From contig JAUPVF010000036.1 in assembly GCA_030917185.1 (NCBI GenBank), positions 1 through 19,469 of the forward strand: a DNA stretch of 19,469 bases. The letters run 5' to 3'. The DNA is from Patescibacteria group bacterium (GTDB lineage Bacteria > Patescibacteriota > Minisyncoccia > Phycocordibacterales > DATDWN01). A model generated the notes under the pieces. It did no database searches. It saw only the letters and a list, made by a program, of their open reading frames with translations, and was not told where the DNA came from. A program made the translations under genes and the position numbers. Of this stretch, positions 1-5,696 are shown one piece after another (the first letter of the stretch is position 1; each line of letters opens with the position of its first letter).

Positions 1-15
1 GCGGGCAAGAAGTAG
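1..15 (+). CDS. Possible 3' end of an upstream gene (last codons only)
   Basis: Reading in frame 1, the first bases give Ala-Gly-Lys-Lys followed by a TAG stop at 13-15. A short Lys-rich tail is typical of a small ribosomal protein, and rpmE (L31) lies near prfA in some bacteria, but four residues cannot identify a gene. It is listed only because the window edge may cut a real gene here. Confidence 0.25.
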   Translation, partial: AGKK

Positions 16-23
16 TTATTTTC

Positions 24-32
24 TGTTATACT
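24..32 (+). promoter_or_regulatory. Extended -10 promoter candidate for prfA
   Basis: TG-T-TATACT (extended -10) lies 26 nt before the GTG start of prfA, predicting a leader of roughly 20 nt with no SD sequence. No good -35 box is seen. The same nine bases occur in front of smc at 19017-19025. Confidence 0.4.
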
Positions 33-58
33 AATAACTACTAACTTACGCTACTATT

Positions 59-1033
59 GTGGACTTAGAAAAATTTTTACAAAATCCTAAAACGGCATAT
101 TTAGCCGAAACATACAAAAAACTGGAGCGCGACGAGACATCAACGCAAGCGATGATTGACTCTGATCCGGCTCTGGCTGATTTAGCGCATTCAGAATTAG
201 AATCTTTGGTGTTGCAGAAAAACGCTATTTTGGCTCAGATGGAGGAGATATTACAGGCAGAAGAAAAGGAGGAGGAGTTTCCCAATGAAATTATTTTGGA
301 AGTACGGGCGGGTGCGGGTGGGGAAGAAGCATCTATTTTTGCCATGGAATTGGCTCACATGTACACAAAATATGCTGAAAATAATAATTGGTCAGTGTCA
401 AAAATAGACGAGTCGTTGTCTGCCGTCGGTGGTTACAAGGAGGCATCGTTTGAAATACGGGGAAAAGATGTATATAAACTCCTTCGTTTTGAAACGGGGG
501 TGCATCGGGTACAACGTATTCCTGCTACAGAAAAAATGGGACGGGTCCATACATCAACCGCATCAGTTGCTATATTGCCTGTGCGTAAAAAATCAAAGTT
601 TGTCATTAACCCAGGGGATTTGGAAATGGAATTTTCTCGTTCTGGGGGTGCTGGAGGGCAAAATGTGAACAAAGTTGAAACAGCAGTACGATTGATCCAT
701 AAACCAACAGGTATTGATGTCCGTTCAACATCACAGAGAAGTCAGTTGAAAAATCGTGAAATGGCACTTTCTATTTTGACTGCAAAATTAGAAATGCTCC
801 AACAGGAAGAGGAGGCAAAAAAATATTCAGCAAATCGAAAAGATCAGATTGGTACAGCAGATCGCTCAGAGAAAATTCGTACATACAATGTATTACAGGA
901 TCGCATTACTGACCATCGCATCAAACAGTCATGGCATAATATAGAAAAGATATTGGCAGGGGAAATTGACTCTGTTATAGAAGCAATGCAAAACTACACT
1001 GGCGAACCAGTAGAAGGAGGGGACGAGGAGTAA
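59..1033 (+). CDS. prfA: Peptide chain release factor 1 (RF1), shortened N-terminus
   Basis: Class I release factor that recognises UAA/UAG in the ribosomal A site and triggers peptidyl-tRNA hydrolysis. The codon-recognition tripeptide Pro-Ala-Thr (residues 155-157, within HRVQRIPATEKMGRVHTS) marks it as RF1 rather than RF2, which has SPF. The catalytic GGQ lies at 199-201 in SGGAGGQNVNK. At 324 aa it is about 35 residues shorter than the E. coli protein (about 360); the PAT motif is about 33 residues earlier than in E. coli, so the loss is in N-terminal domain 1. Start: GTG at 59 is the first usable start after an in-frame TAA at 35-37, and no SD precedes it. It is followed on the same strand by rpsB and tsf, a translation gene cluster, but a 218-bp structured gap separates it from rpsB. 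Confidence 0.95.
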   Translation: MDLEKFLQNPKTAYLAETYKKLERDETSTQAMIDSDPALADLAHSELESLVLQKNAILAQMEEILQAEEKEEEFPNEIILEVRAGAGGEEASIFAMELAHMYTKYAENNNWSVSKIDESLSAVGGYKEASFEIRGKDVYKLLRFETGVHRVQRIPATEKMGRVHTSTASVAILPVRKKSKFVINPGDLEMEFSRSGGAGGQNVNKVETAVRLIHKPTGIDVRSTSQRSQLKNREMALSILTAKLEMLQQEEEAKKYSANRKDQIGTADRSEKIRTYNVLQDRITDHRIKQSWHNIEKILAGEIDSVIEAMQNYTGEPVEGGDEE

Positions 1034-1038
1034 AATTG

Positions 1039-1189
1039 TAACACCGAAACCTACAATTTCTGAGCCCCCCGCAGGTCTGAAGCCGGACTTGTCAAGGCAT
1101 TCCATCTTGACAAGTTCAGACCGAGGAAAGGCCTTAAAAATTCGCCGGAATTTTTAAGGTTGCTCAGAAATTGTGGGTTTCAGGTGTTA
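1039..1189 (+). ncRNA. Three-way-junction RNA element between prfA and rpsB
   Basis: Three nested helices are visible. P1 pairs 1039-1065 with 1162-1189: 27 base pairs including one U.G, with a single bulged A at 1182. P2 pairs 1074-1080 with 1116-1122 and 1087-1095 with 1107-1115; a 6-nt bulge AGCCGG (1081-1086) separates its two parts and the apical loop is 1096-1106. P3 is a perfect 12-bp helix (1132-1143 with 1148-1159) with loop GCCG. The P2 bulge and the P3 loop region both contain CCGG, which is self-complementary, so a tertiary contact is possible. No U-run follows, so this is not a simple intrinsic terminator. By position it could be an autoregulatory rpsB leader or a processing/stabilising element of the prfA 3' UTR. 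I recognise no known family. Confidence 0.7.
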
Positions 1190-1212
1190 GATCCTCAAAT
1201 ACCTTTATTGGT

Positions 1213-1241
1213 TTGCATTATTGGCGCTTATTTGATAGACT
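1213..1241 (+). promoter_or_regulatory. Promoter candidate for rpsB
   Basis: TTGCAT (1213-1218), a 17-nt spacer and TAGACT (1236-1241), ending 10 nt before the ATG of rpsB. Start of transcription would fall about 3-4 nt before the ATG. If real, it lies downstream of the three-way-junction element, which then would not be part of this rpsB transcript. Confidence 0.4.
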
Positions 1242-1251
1242 ACCTCGGTAT

Positions 1252-1959
1252 ATGGATAAAACAGATAAAACATCACAGACAGCCGTTGACGCACTTTCTT
1301 CAGTTGGTGCGCATTTTGGTTTCGTCAAATCACGACGACATCCTTCAACAAAACCCTTTATTTTTGGTGTCAAAAACAAGATTGAAATCTACGATCTTGA
1401 AAAGACCAAAGAAAAACTAGATGAGGCACTTGAATTCGTCAAAGAACTATCGGACAAGAAAGGCACCATTCTCTTTATTGGTGGTAAAAACGAGTCAATT
1501 GACGCAGTTACAGCTGTTGCGGGAAGTATCAATATGCCATACGTTGCCGGCCGATTTATTGGTGGCACTTTGACTAATTTTCCTGAAATCAGAAAACGAG
1601 TAGAAAAATTTGAACTACTCACAACACAGAAAGAAAAAGGTGAATTGGTGAAATATACCAAGAAAGAACGGTTGCTCATTGATCGGGAAATTGATACACT
1701 TAAGAGGTTCTTCTTTGGCCTCAGCGTCATGAAGCATCTCCCTCACGCGTTGTTTGTTGTTGATGCAAAACGTGAGTCAATCGCAGTAAAGGAAGCCCAC
1801 ATGATTGGTATTCCAGTTATTGCACTTTGTGGAACAGATAACAACTTGAATGATGTTGAGTATCCAATCCCAGGTAACGATGCCTCAAAAGCAAGTATTG
1901 AATACTTCTTGAGACAAATTGCTGATGCGTACAAAGCAGGCGGTTTGAAAAAAAACTAA
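1252..1959 (+). CDS. rpsB: Small ribosomal subunit protein uS2
   Basis: 30S ribosomal protein S2, which binds on the back of the small subunit between head and body and with S1 helps mRNA docking. Family signatures are visible: GAHFGFVKSRRHP near the N-terminus, the IYDLEKT segment, the VAGRFIGGTLTNF block, and the C-terminal HALFVVDAKRESIAVKEAHMIGIPVIALCGTDNN motif. The product is 235 aa, near the usual length. I chose ATG 1252 (MDKTDKTSQ) over an in-frame TTG at 1171, because the longer version would run through the P1 helix of the upstream RNA element and gives non-family sequence. tsf follows after 12 nt, the widespread rpsB-tsf pair; no SD precedes either gene. Confidence 0.96.
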   Translation: MDKTDKTSQTAVDALSSVGAHFGFVKSRRHPSTKPFIFGVKNKIEIYDLEKTKEKLDEALEFVKELSDKKGTILFIGGKNESIDAVTAVAGSINMPYVAGRFIGGTLTNFPEIRKRVEKFELLTTQKEKGELVKYTKKERLLIDREIDTLKRFFFGLSVMKHLPHALFVVDAKRESIAVKEAHMIGIPVIALCGTDNNLNDVEYPIPGNDASKASIEYFLRQIADAYKAGGLKKN

Positions 1960-1971
1960 TCTAAAATATAT

Positions 1972-2559
1972 ATGGAAATTACAACAGATCTCGTAAAGCA
2001 GTTACGTGACAAAACTGGTGTATCTATTATGCAGTGCAAAAAAGCACTTGAGGAAACAAATGGTGACATGGAAAAGGCAACAATGCTTCTTCAGAAAAAA
2101 AGTGCTGATATTGCGACAAAGAAAAATGATAGAAAACTTGGTTCTGGCGTTGTAGAGTCATACGTACACTCAACACATCGTGCTGGTTGCATGGTTGAGT
2201 TATTGTGCGAAACAGATTTTGTGGCTAATAACGATGAATTTAAGGCGCTTGCTCGGGACATTGCAATGCATGCATGTGCTACAAACCCACAATTTCTTAA
2301 AATAGAAGATGTTGATGAACATTCAATGGATTTGGCCAAAGAAATGTTTGCAAAGGAACTAGAGGGCAAACCAGTAGAAATGCATGCTAAAATATTAGAG
2401 GGTAAACTCGCTTCGTATTGGAGTGAGCGTGTACTTTTGGAACAATCATTTATTAAAAATCCTGATCTCAAAATCAAAGATCTCATTACGTCTGCTGTAC
2501 AAAAATTTGGTGAAAAAACTGAATTATCACGATTCTCTCGCTTTTCTGTTTCCCAATAA
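1972..2559 (+). CDS. tsf: Elongation factor Ts, short form
   Basis: Guanine nucleotide exchange factor that recycles EF-Tu.GDP. The N-terminal UBA-like domain (residues 1-50: LVKQLRDKTGVSIMQCKKAL) is followed by the core with the diagnostic CETDFVANNDEF motif that inserts into EF-Tu. The product is 195 aa against about 283 in E. coli, so it lacks part of the duplicated core/dimerisation region, comparable with the roughly 196-aa Thermus protein. ATG 1972 comes 12 nt after the rpsB stop, with no SD in the gap, so it is presumably co-transcribed with rpsB. Confidence 0.95.
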   Translation: MEITTDLVKQLRDKTGVSIMQCKKALEETNGDMEKATMLLQKKSADIATKKNDRKLGSGVVESYVHSTHRAGCMVELLCETDFVANNDEFKALARDIAMHACATNPQFLKIEDVDEHSMDLAKEMFAKELEGKPVEMHAKILEGKLASYWSERVLLEQSFIKNPDLKIKDLITSAVQKFGEKTELSRFSRFSVSQ

Positions 2560-2570
2560 TTTATAACTAT

Positions 2571-2951
2571 ATGATATTTATATTGTTTTGGGTTTCTCTC
2601 ATAGTATTATGTACTATGGTTGCATCAAAAATTTTCGCAATCAAGGTGAGACGTATTCATTTTCTTGAAACCATGTCTGCTAAAGGTGACGCGAAAATTC
2701 ATCGAGCCATTGAGATATTAATTTTCAAATATAATAGATATCAAAAAATCGCTCACTTATTTGTGTTTGATTTTCTGCCGGCTTATTTGTACGAAGTGTT
2801 GGTTAAGTTAAAAGACTGGGTTGCTAAAAAATACTATTTGGCGGGAGATCAGTTCCGTGGGCGACGTATTTTACGTAACAACGGTTCCGTTTCTCATTTC
2901 CTTCAGAACATCACTGATGAGAAGGGTGGGGTGTCAGATAACAAAATATAG
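2571..2951 (+). CDS. Small membrane-anchored protein of unknown function
   Basis: A 126-aa product with one strongly hydrophobic N-terminal segment (residues 1-24: MIFILFWVSLIVLCTMVASKI), then a basic, helix-rich part and a polar tail (residues 100-126). I do not recognise a family. A single N-in anchor with a positively charged cytosolic or periplasmic domain is the simplest topology. It starts 11 nt after the tsf stop and is probably the last gene of the rpsB-tsf transcript; no SD is visible. Conserved linkage to tsf in related genomes would support a real gene; base composition and the tight spacing already do. Confidence 0.75.
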   Translation: MIFILFWVSLIVLCTMVASKIFAIKVRRIHFLETMSAKGDAKIHRAIEILIFKYNRYQKIAHLFVFDFLPAYLYEVLVKLKDWVAKKYYLAGDQFRGRRILRNNGSVSHFLQNITDEKGGVSDNKI

Positions 2952-2955
2952 TTAG

Positions 2956-2984
2956 TTGAAAAAAGTTTTATAAAATGCTAGATT
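2956..2984 (+). promoter_or_regulatory. Promoter candidate for tRNA-Thr
   Basis: TTGAAA (2956-2961), a 17-nt spacer and TAGATT (2979-2984) with an extended TGC before it. Transcription would start near 2991. The 5' leader contains a small hairpin with a GAAA loop (about 2991-3006) before the mature 5' end of the tRNA at 3027. Confidence 0.5.
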
Positions 2985-3026
2985 AAGGAAGTTCCTGAAA
3001 GGGAATTTTCGTTAACAGTTGAATAC

Positions 3027-3099
3027 GCCATCTTAGCTCAGTTGGCAGAGCGCCACTTTTGTAAAGTGGATGTCCCCAGTTCGAATCTGGGAGATGGCT
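3027..3099 (+). tRNA. tRNA-Thr (anticodon UGU)
   Basis: Full cloverleaf over 73 nt. Acceptor stem GCCATCT/AGATGGC (3027-3033 with 3092-3098), D arm GCTC/GAGC, anticodon stem CCACT/AGTGG around loop TTTGTAA giving anticodon UGU (reads ACA and other ACN codons), a 5-nt variable loop, and T arm CCCAG/CTGGG with TTCGAAT. The discriminator base is U73 and CCA is not encoded. It stands alone between the tsf operon and the HNH gene. U73 is complementary to the variable base of the T-box bulge in the thrS leader of this window. Confidence 0.97.
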
Positions 3100-3119
3100 C
3101 AATACATATATTGAGTTTT
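3098..3119 (+). terminator. Intrinsic terminator of the tRNA-Thr transcript
   Basis: CTCAATA (3098-3104), loop CATA, TATTGAG (3109-3115), then TTTT. The 7-bp stem overlaps the last two bases of the tRNA, so forming the mature acceptor stem competes only at its very end. Confidence 0.55.
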
Positions 3120-3159
3120 GTCAAGTAAAGTGTCATATTATTTATCCACAGGCTATTTA

Positions 3160-3188
3160 TTGTGAGTGAACGTTAGTTCACCTATAAT
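3160..3188 (+). promoter_or_regulatory. HNH gene promoter with LexA-like palindrome in the spacer
   Basis: TTGTGA (3160-3165), a 17-nt spacer and a perfect TATAAT (3183-3188), 7 nt before ATG 3196. The spacer is almost filled by a perfect inverted repeat, GTGAAC-GTTA-GTTCAC (3166-3181). Its core GAAC-N4-GTTC is the half-site arrangement of the Gram-positive LexA (SOS) box. A repressor bound here would cover both promoter elements. The family assignment of the box is inference; the palindrome is seen directly. Confidence 0.6.
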
Positions 3189-3195
3189 TATTAGT

Positions 3196-3846
3196 ATGAA
3201 AAGTGATTTTTATACTAATAAATCTTACAAGTCCGGACAAAGTAGTCTTTCAAAACTTAGTTGGCAAAGAGGTGAACATGATTGTTTGCGAAAAATTGAT
3301 GTTCGCACGTGTGCTAGAAAAGAATGTGGCAATACTTTCAAAACAATACCATCTGATCCAAAGAAATACTGCTCAGCAACTTGTTCGGCTATCGTACATA
3401 ATACTGGACGCATTGTATCCCATAAAAAAGAAAACAGATTTTGTTTGAATTGCAATGCTTTTTTGGTAGATAGACACAAGATAAAATATTGCTCTTTTAG
3501 ATGTCAGTTTGATTATCAGTATTTTCAATATATAGATTTATGGAAAAAAGGAATGGTTAACGGTCTAAAAGGTCTTACAACAAGATCTATATCAGCCCAT
3601 CTAAAAAGATATATTATAAATAAATATAACAACAAATGTGCACGGTGTGGTTGGAATGAAAAGAACCCTATTACAGGTCTTGTTATGGTTGAAATAGAAC
3701 ACATTGACGGCAACTCAGAAAACAATACTGAAGAAAATTTAACTCTACTGTGTCCTAACTGTCATTCACTGACTCAATTTTACAAAAATTTAAACAGAGG
3801 TAATGGGAGGAAATGGAGAATGGATAAATATATTAAAAATATGTGA
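3196..3846 (+). CDS. HNH endonuclease with N-terminal cysteine clusters
   Basis: Predicted metal-dependent nuclease. In the 216-aa version, CARCGW (C148, C151) begins the HNH domain, followed by EIEHIDGNSENN (catalytic-type H169, D171) and LLCPNCHSL (C186, C189, H190), the zinc-ribbon-stabilised HNH pattern found in homing enzymes, phage proteins and defence nucleases. Two further Cys4-like clusters precede it (C39, C44, C59, C63 and C83, C86, C99, C103), each ending in a YCS..C pattern, probably zinc-binding DNA-contact modules. I chose ATG 3196 because it sits 7 nt after a perfect -10 box (leaderless); GTG 3166 would add ten residues but lies inside the promoter spacer. It is a single gene beside tRNA-Thr, and no partner methylase, integrase or intron is visible. 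Role (homing, defence, selfish element) is open. Confidence 0.85.
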   Translation: MKSDFYTNKSYKSGQSSLSKLSWQRGEHDCLRKIDVRTCARKECGNTFKTIPSDPKKYCSATCSAIVHNTGRIVSHKKENRFCLNCNAFLVDRHKIKYCSFRCQFDYQYFQYIDLWKKGMVNGLKGLTTRSISAHLKRYIINKYNNKCARCGWNEKNPITGLVMVEIEHIDGNSENNTEENLTLLCPNCHSLTQFYKNLNRGNGRKWRMDKYIKNM

Positions 3847-3872
3847 GGTGCAAATACAACATATACAAAAAA

Positions 3873-3900
3873 TTGACAAAATTATCATAAGGAATATCAT
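3873..3900 (+). promoter_or_regulatory. Strong sigma70-type promoter in front of a structured RNA
   Basis: A perfect TTGACA (3873-3878), a 16-nt spacer and TATCAT (3895-3900, 5 of 6 consensus). Transcription would start near 3908, more than 350 nt before the next start codon, directly in front of a series of hairpins ending in a terminator. Confidence 0.6.
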
Positions 3901-3907
3901 ATTGAGT

Positions 3908-4102
3908 ATGACTACTTACACGATGGTAGTCCGTAACTAACCCCTAATCGCCGCCCAGAGAGAGTGGTCGGGTTGCACCTAACAAAAAGGTGATTTCCTC
4001 CGCTCTGGATAGGGTCGATAACTCGAATGTATCGGCCCCAGCAATCGTAAGCTTCATACGGAAAAGCTTCACAGCCCCATCCGTGTGAGGCTTTTCTATT
4101 TT
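3908..4102 (+). ncRNA. Putative small structured RNA (or terminated leader), about 195 nt
   Basis: This fills most of the 417-nt gap between the HNH gene and the next CDS. Helices seen, in order: GACTAC/GTAGTC (3910-3915 with 3926-3931); CCCTA/TAGGG (3942-3946 with 4010-4014) enclosing CCAGAG/CTCTGG (3955-3960 with 4003-4008), which encloses CACCT/AGGTG (3976-3980 with 3988-3992); GGGTCGAT/ATCGGCCC (4012-4019 with 4031-4038, one wobble), which competes with the CCCTA helix for GGG; and a 13-bp terminal hairpin with a U-rich tail. It has its own promoter and terminator. No signature of SRP RNA, tmRNA, RNase P RNA, 6S or a common riboswitch was recognised. It may act in trans, or attenuate the membrane-protein gene at 4264, although that gene also seems to have its own promoter. 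Confidence 0.55.
4061..4102 (+). terminator. Intrinsic terminator of the putative small RNA
   Basis: GAAAAGCTTCACA (4061-4073) pairs with TGTGAGGCTTTTC (4084-4096) with one wobble, a 10-nt loop and then TATTTTA. The upstream AAGCTT (4049-4054) can pair with AAGCTT inside the 5' arm (4064-4069), an alternative helix that would weaken the terminator. Confidence 0.65.
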
Positions 4103-4153
4103 ATAAAAAATATTCAGCAATATGATCAGTTCAATAAATAATTCAAATAATAC

Positions 4154-4182
4154 TTGCATAATTACGGATATTATTGTAGTAT
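4154..4182 (+). promoter_or_regulatory. Promoter candidate for the 208-aa membrane protein gene
   Basis: TTGCAT (4154-4159), a 17-nt spacer and TAGTAT (4177-4182). The predicted 75-nt leader contains CCCC-AA-GGGG (4224-4233) inside a weaker CCTC/GAGG pairing, then the SD. The same -10 sequence, TAGTAT, precedes the orphan gene at 10473. Confidence 0.4.
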
Positions 4183-4263
4183 TTTTTGTAGAATTTCCAA
4201 TCAGCCGTAAGTCCTCACCAATACCCCAAGGGGAAATGGGAGGCAGGAAAAGGAGTATTTGTC

Positions 4264-4890
4264 ATGGGTATTGTGTCAAAATATTTTATGTGTTTGTTTT
4301 TGGGAATTTTGTGTCTGTTTTGTGCCGGGGGTTTCTTTATTATGGCATGTAAGATTCCGTTGCCAGACAGGATGTGGGGGGGTCACTGGATTCTTTTCAT
4401 TTTTTTTCTGGCTTTCGGGTTTGCTTTGCTTTTTCTTGCGAAGTATTTTCGCAAGTTAGTGGAGAGGCTTCCACAGCGACCCATTGTCCGAGTCTGGACA
4501 CATAACAGCGTGACCGCTGTTGCCACCGAGGAGGATTATCAACTTTGGTGGAAAGAACACGAGAGGTATGAATCTCTCCGCGGGTTGATGGCGATGCCTG
4601 TCCCTCACGCACTAAACCGGCCTGCTCCGAAATTTACTATGTTCTTCAGTAATAAGAGTTTGAAGCCCATTGGTTCGGACTGGAGCAATGTGCTCTGGTC
4701 TCCTGATGACTGGAGAACTGGAAATAATGATGAGTTGGCGAAATTACTCAATGGATGTCGAATCGAAAAGGCTGAACTTTTCGTTCCGCAGAATACCGGT
4801 AATTGGGTGCAAGCATTCACCACTCCAGTATCTCTAGAAGTTGCATGGGAACTTATCCATGGCCCCAATGCAACTCCTCCGACCAAGTGA
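4264..4890 (+). CDS. Orphan two-helix membrane protein
   Basis: A 208-aa product that I do not recognise. Residues 5-27 and 41-60 are strongly hydrophobic (two membrane helices forming a hairpin, with a short polar loop), followed by a basic stretch (KYFRKLVERLPQRP) and about 140 soluble residues rich in Trp (WW, WSNVLWSPDDW, NWVQAF). This is a compact domain on the same side as the N-terminus, probably cytosolic by the positive-inside rule. ATG 4264 is fixed by AAGGAG at 4250-4255 with 8-nt spacing, one of only three clear SD sequences in the window. It is monocistronic: own promoter, then a strong terminator at 4895. It looks richer in G and C than its neighbours, which together with the SD hints at a different origin from the core genes. 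Confidence 0.8.
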   Translation: MGIVSKYFMCLFLGILCLFCAGGFFIMACKIPLPDRMWGGHWILFIFFLAFGFALLFLAKYFRKLVERLPQRPIVRVWTHNSVTAVATEEDYQLWWKEHERYESLRGLMAMPVPHALNRPAPKFTMFFSNKSLKPIGSDWSNVLWSPDDWRTGNNDELAKLLNGCRIEKAELFVPQNTGNWVQAFTTPVSLEVAWELIHGPNATPPTK

Positions 4891-4894
4891 ACAC

Positions 4895-4954
4895 AACCCG
4901 TCCCCCGGGGCGACAGAAAATCTGTCTGCTTCAGTGGACGGGTTTTCTTTTTTT
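4895..4954 (+). terminator. Intrinsic terminator after the 208-aa membrane protein gene
   Basis: AACCCGTCC (4895-4903) pairs with GGACGGGTT (4936-4944), followed by TTTTCTTTTTTT. The large loop holds a second hairpin GACAGA/TCTGTC (4912-4925). This is a branched terminator facing the convergent terminator of the next operon. Confidence 0.85.
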
Positions 4955-4990
4955 ACACAAAACAAAAGCCCGATTTCTCACTCGGGCTTT
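4955..4990 (-). terminator. Intrinsic terminator of the glycosyltransferase-thioredoxin operon
   Basis: Read on the - strand, AAAGCCCGA (4990-4982) and TCGGGCTTT (4973-4965) form a 9-bp stem with an 8-nt loop and run into TTGTTTTGTG. It lies just past the stop codon of the thioredoxin-fold gene. Confidence 0.8.
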
Positions 4991-5000
4991 ATTGTTCATT

Positions 5001-5681
5001 TTATCTTGCGTTTACCGTAGTTGTTGCAAGGGATTTTACCAATTGAGGGTAGAGTTTCTCAATATCCTCAATAGATTTGAATTCATACTGAGGGGTTTCG
5101 TTGATAAGGAGGGCAGGAAGGGTAGATTTGATTTTATGGACCTCTATTAGTGTTTGGAGGGCAGATAGGTTTGTATCGTAGTCAAACGAGTATATACGGA
5201 GTTTTGGATATGTCTCACGGAGTTTGGTTAGTACATACCCCTCTTTTTCACAGTCTGGGCATTTGTCTGGAGTTGAATAGAAATAGAGAATATAGAGAGG
5301 TTCTGCGTTACATTTCTGGGCAACTTTTTTCATAAGCAGATAGTCTTTGATTTCAAGGAGGGCGTAGTATTGTTTTAGATATTGTACCTCTGAGTTGTCA
5401 GTACCACGATCTTTTTCAGCGATGGATAACTTACCTTCAAGTGACGAAAGTTCTTTTGAAAGAGATGTGTTATCAATATCCTTACATGATGATTCTGCAA
5501 GGAGAGAGAATTGTGTTTCTGATGAAAGAATATCTACTGCGATTTTGTCTTGGATACCACGTATTTCTGCAACTTTTTTATTACTAAAATAACTACTCAA
5601 ATAGATTGCAGTACCAAAAATAATTGCCGTAATGAGGAATGTAAAAATATATTTTTTCCAATCAATGGTGTTGTGTTGCAT
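5001..5681 (-). CDS. Membrane-anchored thioredoxin-fold protein
   Basis: A 226-aa product. Residues 1-10 are short and polar, 11-31 form a membrane helix (YIFTFLITAIIFGTAIYLSS), residues 34-125 are helical and coiled-coil-like with two cysteines (C66, C124), and 128-215 look like a thioredoxin fold: ILYFYSTPDKCPDCEKEG carries a CxxC (C141-P-D-C144) and TLP (P189) fits the cis-proline. Predicted to sit outside the membrane as a thiol-disulphide oxidoreductase or disulphide reporter, but the reaction direction cannot be told. It follows the glycosyltransferase gene by 15 bp and is the last gene before a terminator. No SD is seen. The CxxC and cis-Pro make the fold assignment fairly safe; the function is inferred. 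Confidence 0.75.
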   Translation of the reverse strand: MQHNTIDWKKYIFTFLITAIIFGTAIYLSSYFSNKKVAEIRGIQDKIAVDILSSETQFSLLAESSCKDIDNTSLSKELSSLEGKLSIAEKDRGTDNSEVQYLKQYYALLEIKDYLLMKKVAQKCNAEPLYILYFYSTPDKCPDCEKEGYVLTKLRETYPKLRIYSFDYDTNLSALQTLIEVHKIKSTLPALLINETPQYEFKSIEDIEKLYPQLVKSLATTTVNAR

Positions 5682-5696
5682 AGTGTTGTGGTTATG

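Noticed and set aside
1171..1251. Longer N-terminus for rpsB from TTG 1171
   Set aside because: It would translate the 3' strand of the P1 helix and gives no S2-like sequence; ATG 1252 starts the conserved part.
3908..4102. Identity of the structured RNA as SRP RNA, tmRNA, 6S RNA, RNase P RNA or a known riboswitch
   Set aside because: None of the short conserved sequences of these classes is present (for example the SRP GGAA-loop domain or a tRNA-like end); this is by eye only and a covariance search could overturn it.
3944..4159. A 71-codon open frame on the - strand across the putative small RNA
   Set aside because: It is explained by hairpin DNA; no SD, no promoter facing that way, and the sequence resembles no protein family.
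3027..4990. An integrative element using the tRNA-Thr 3' end as attachment site
   Set aside because: No repeat of the tRNA 3' end is found downstream and no integrase is present; only the accessory look of the genes remains.
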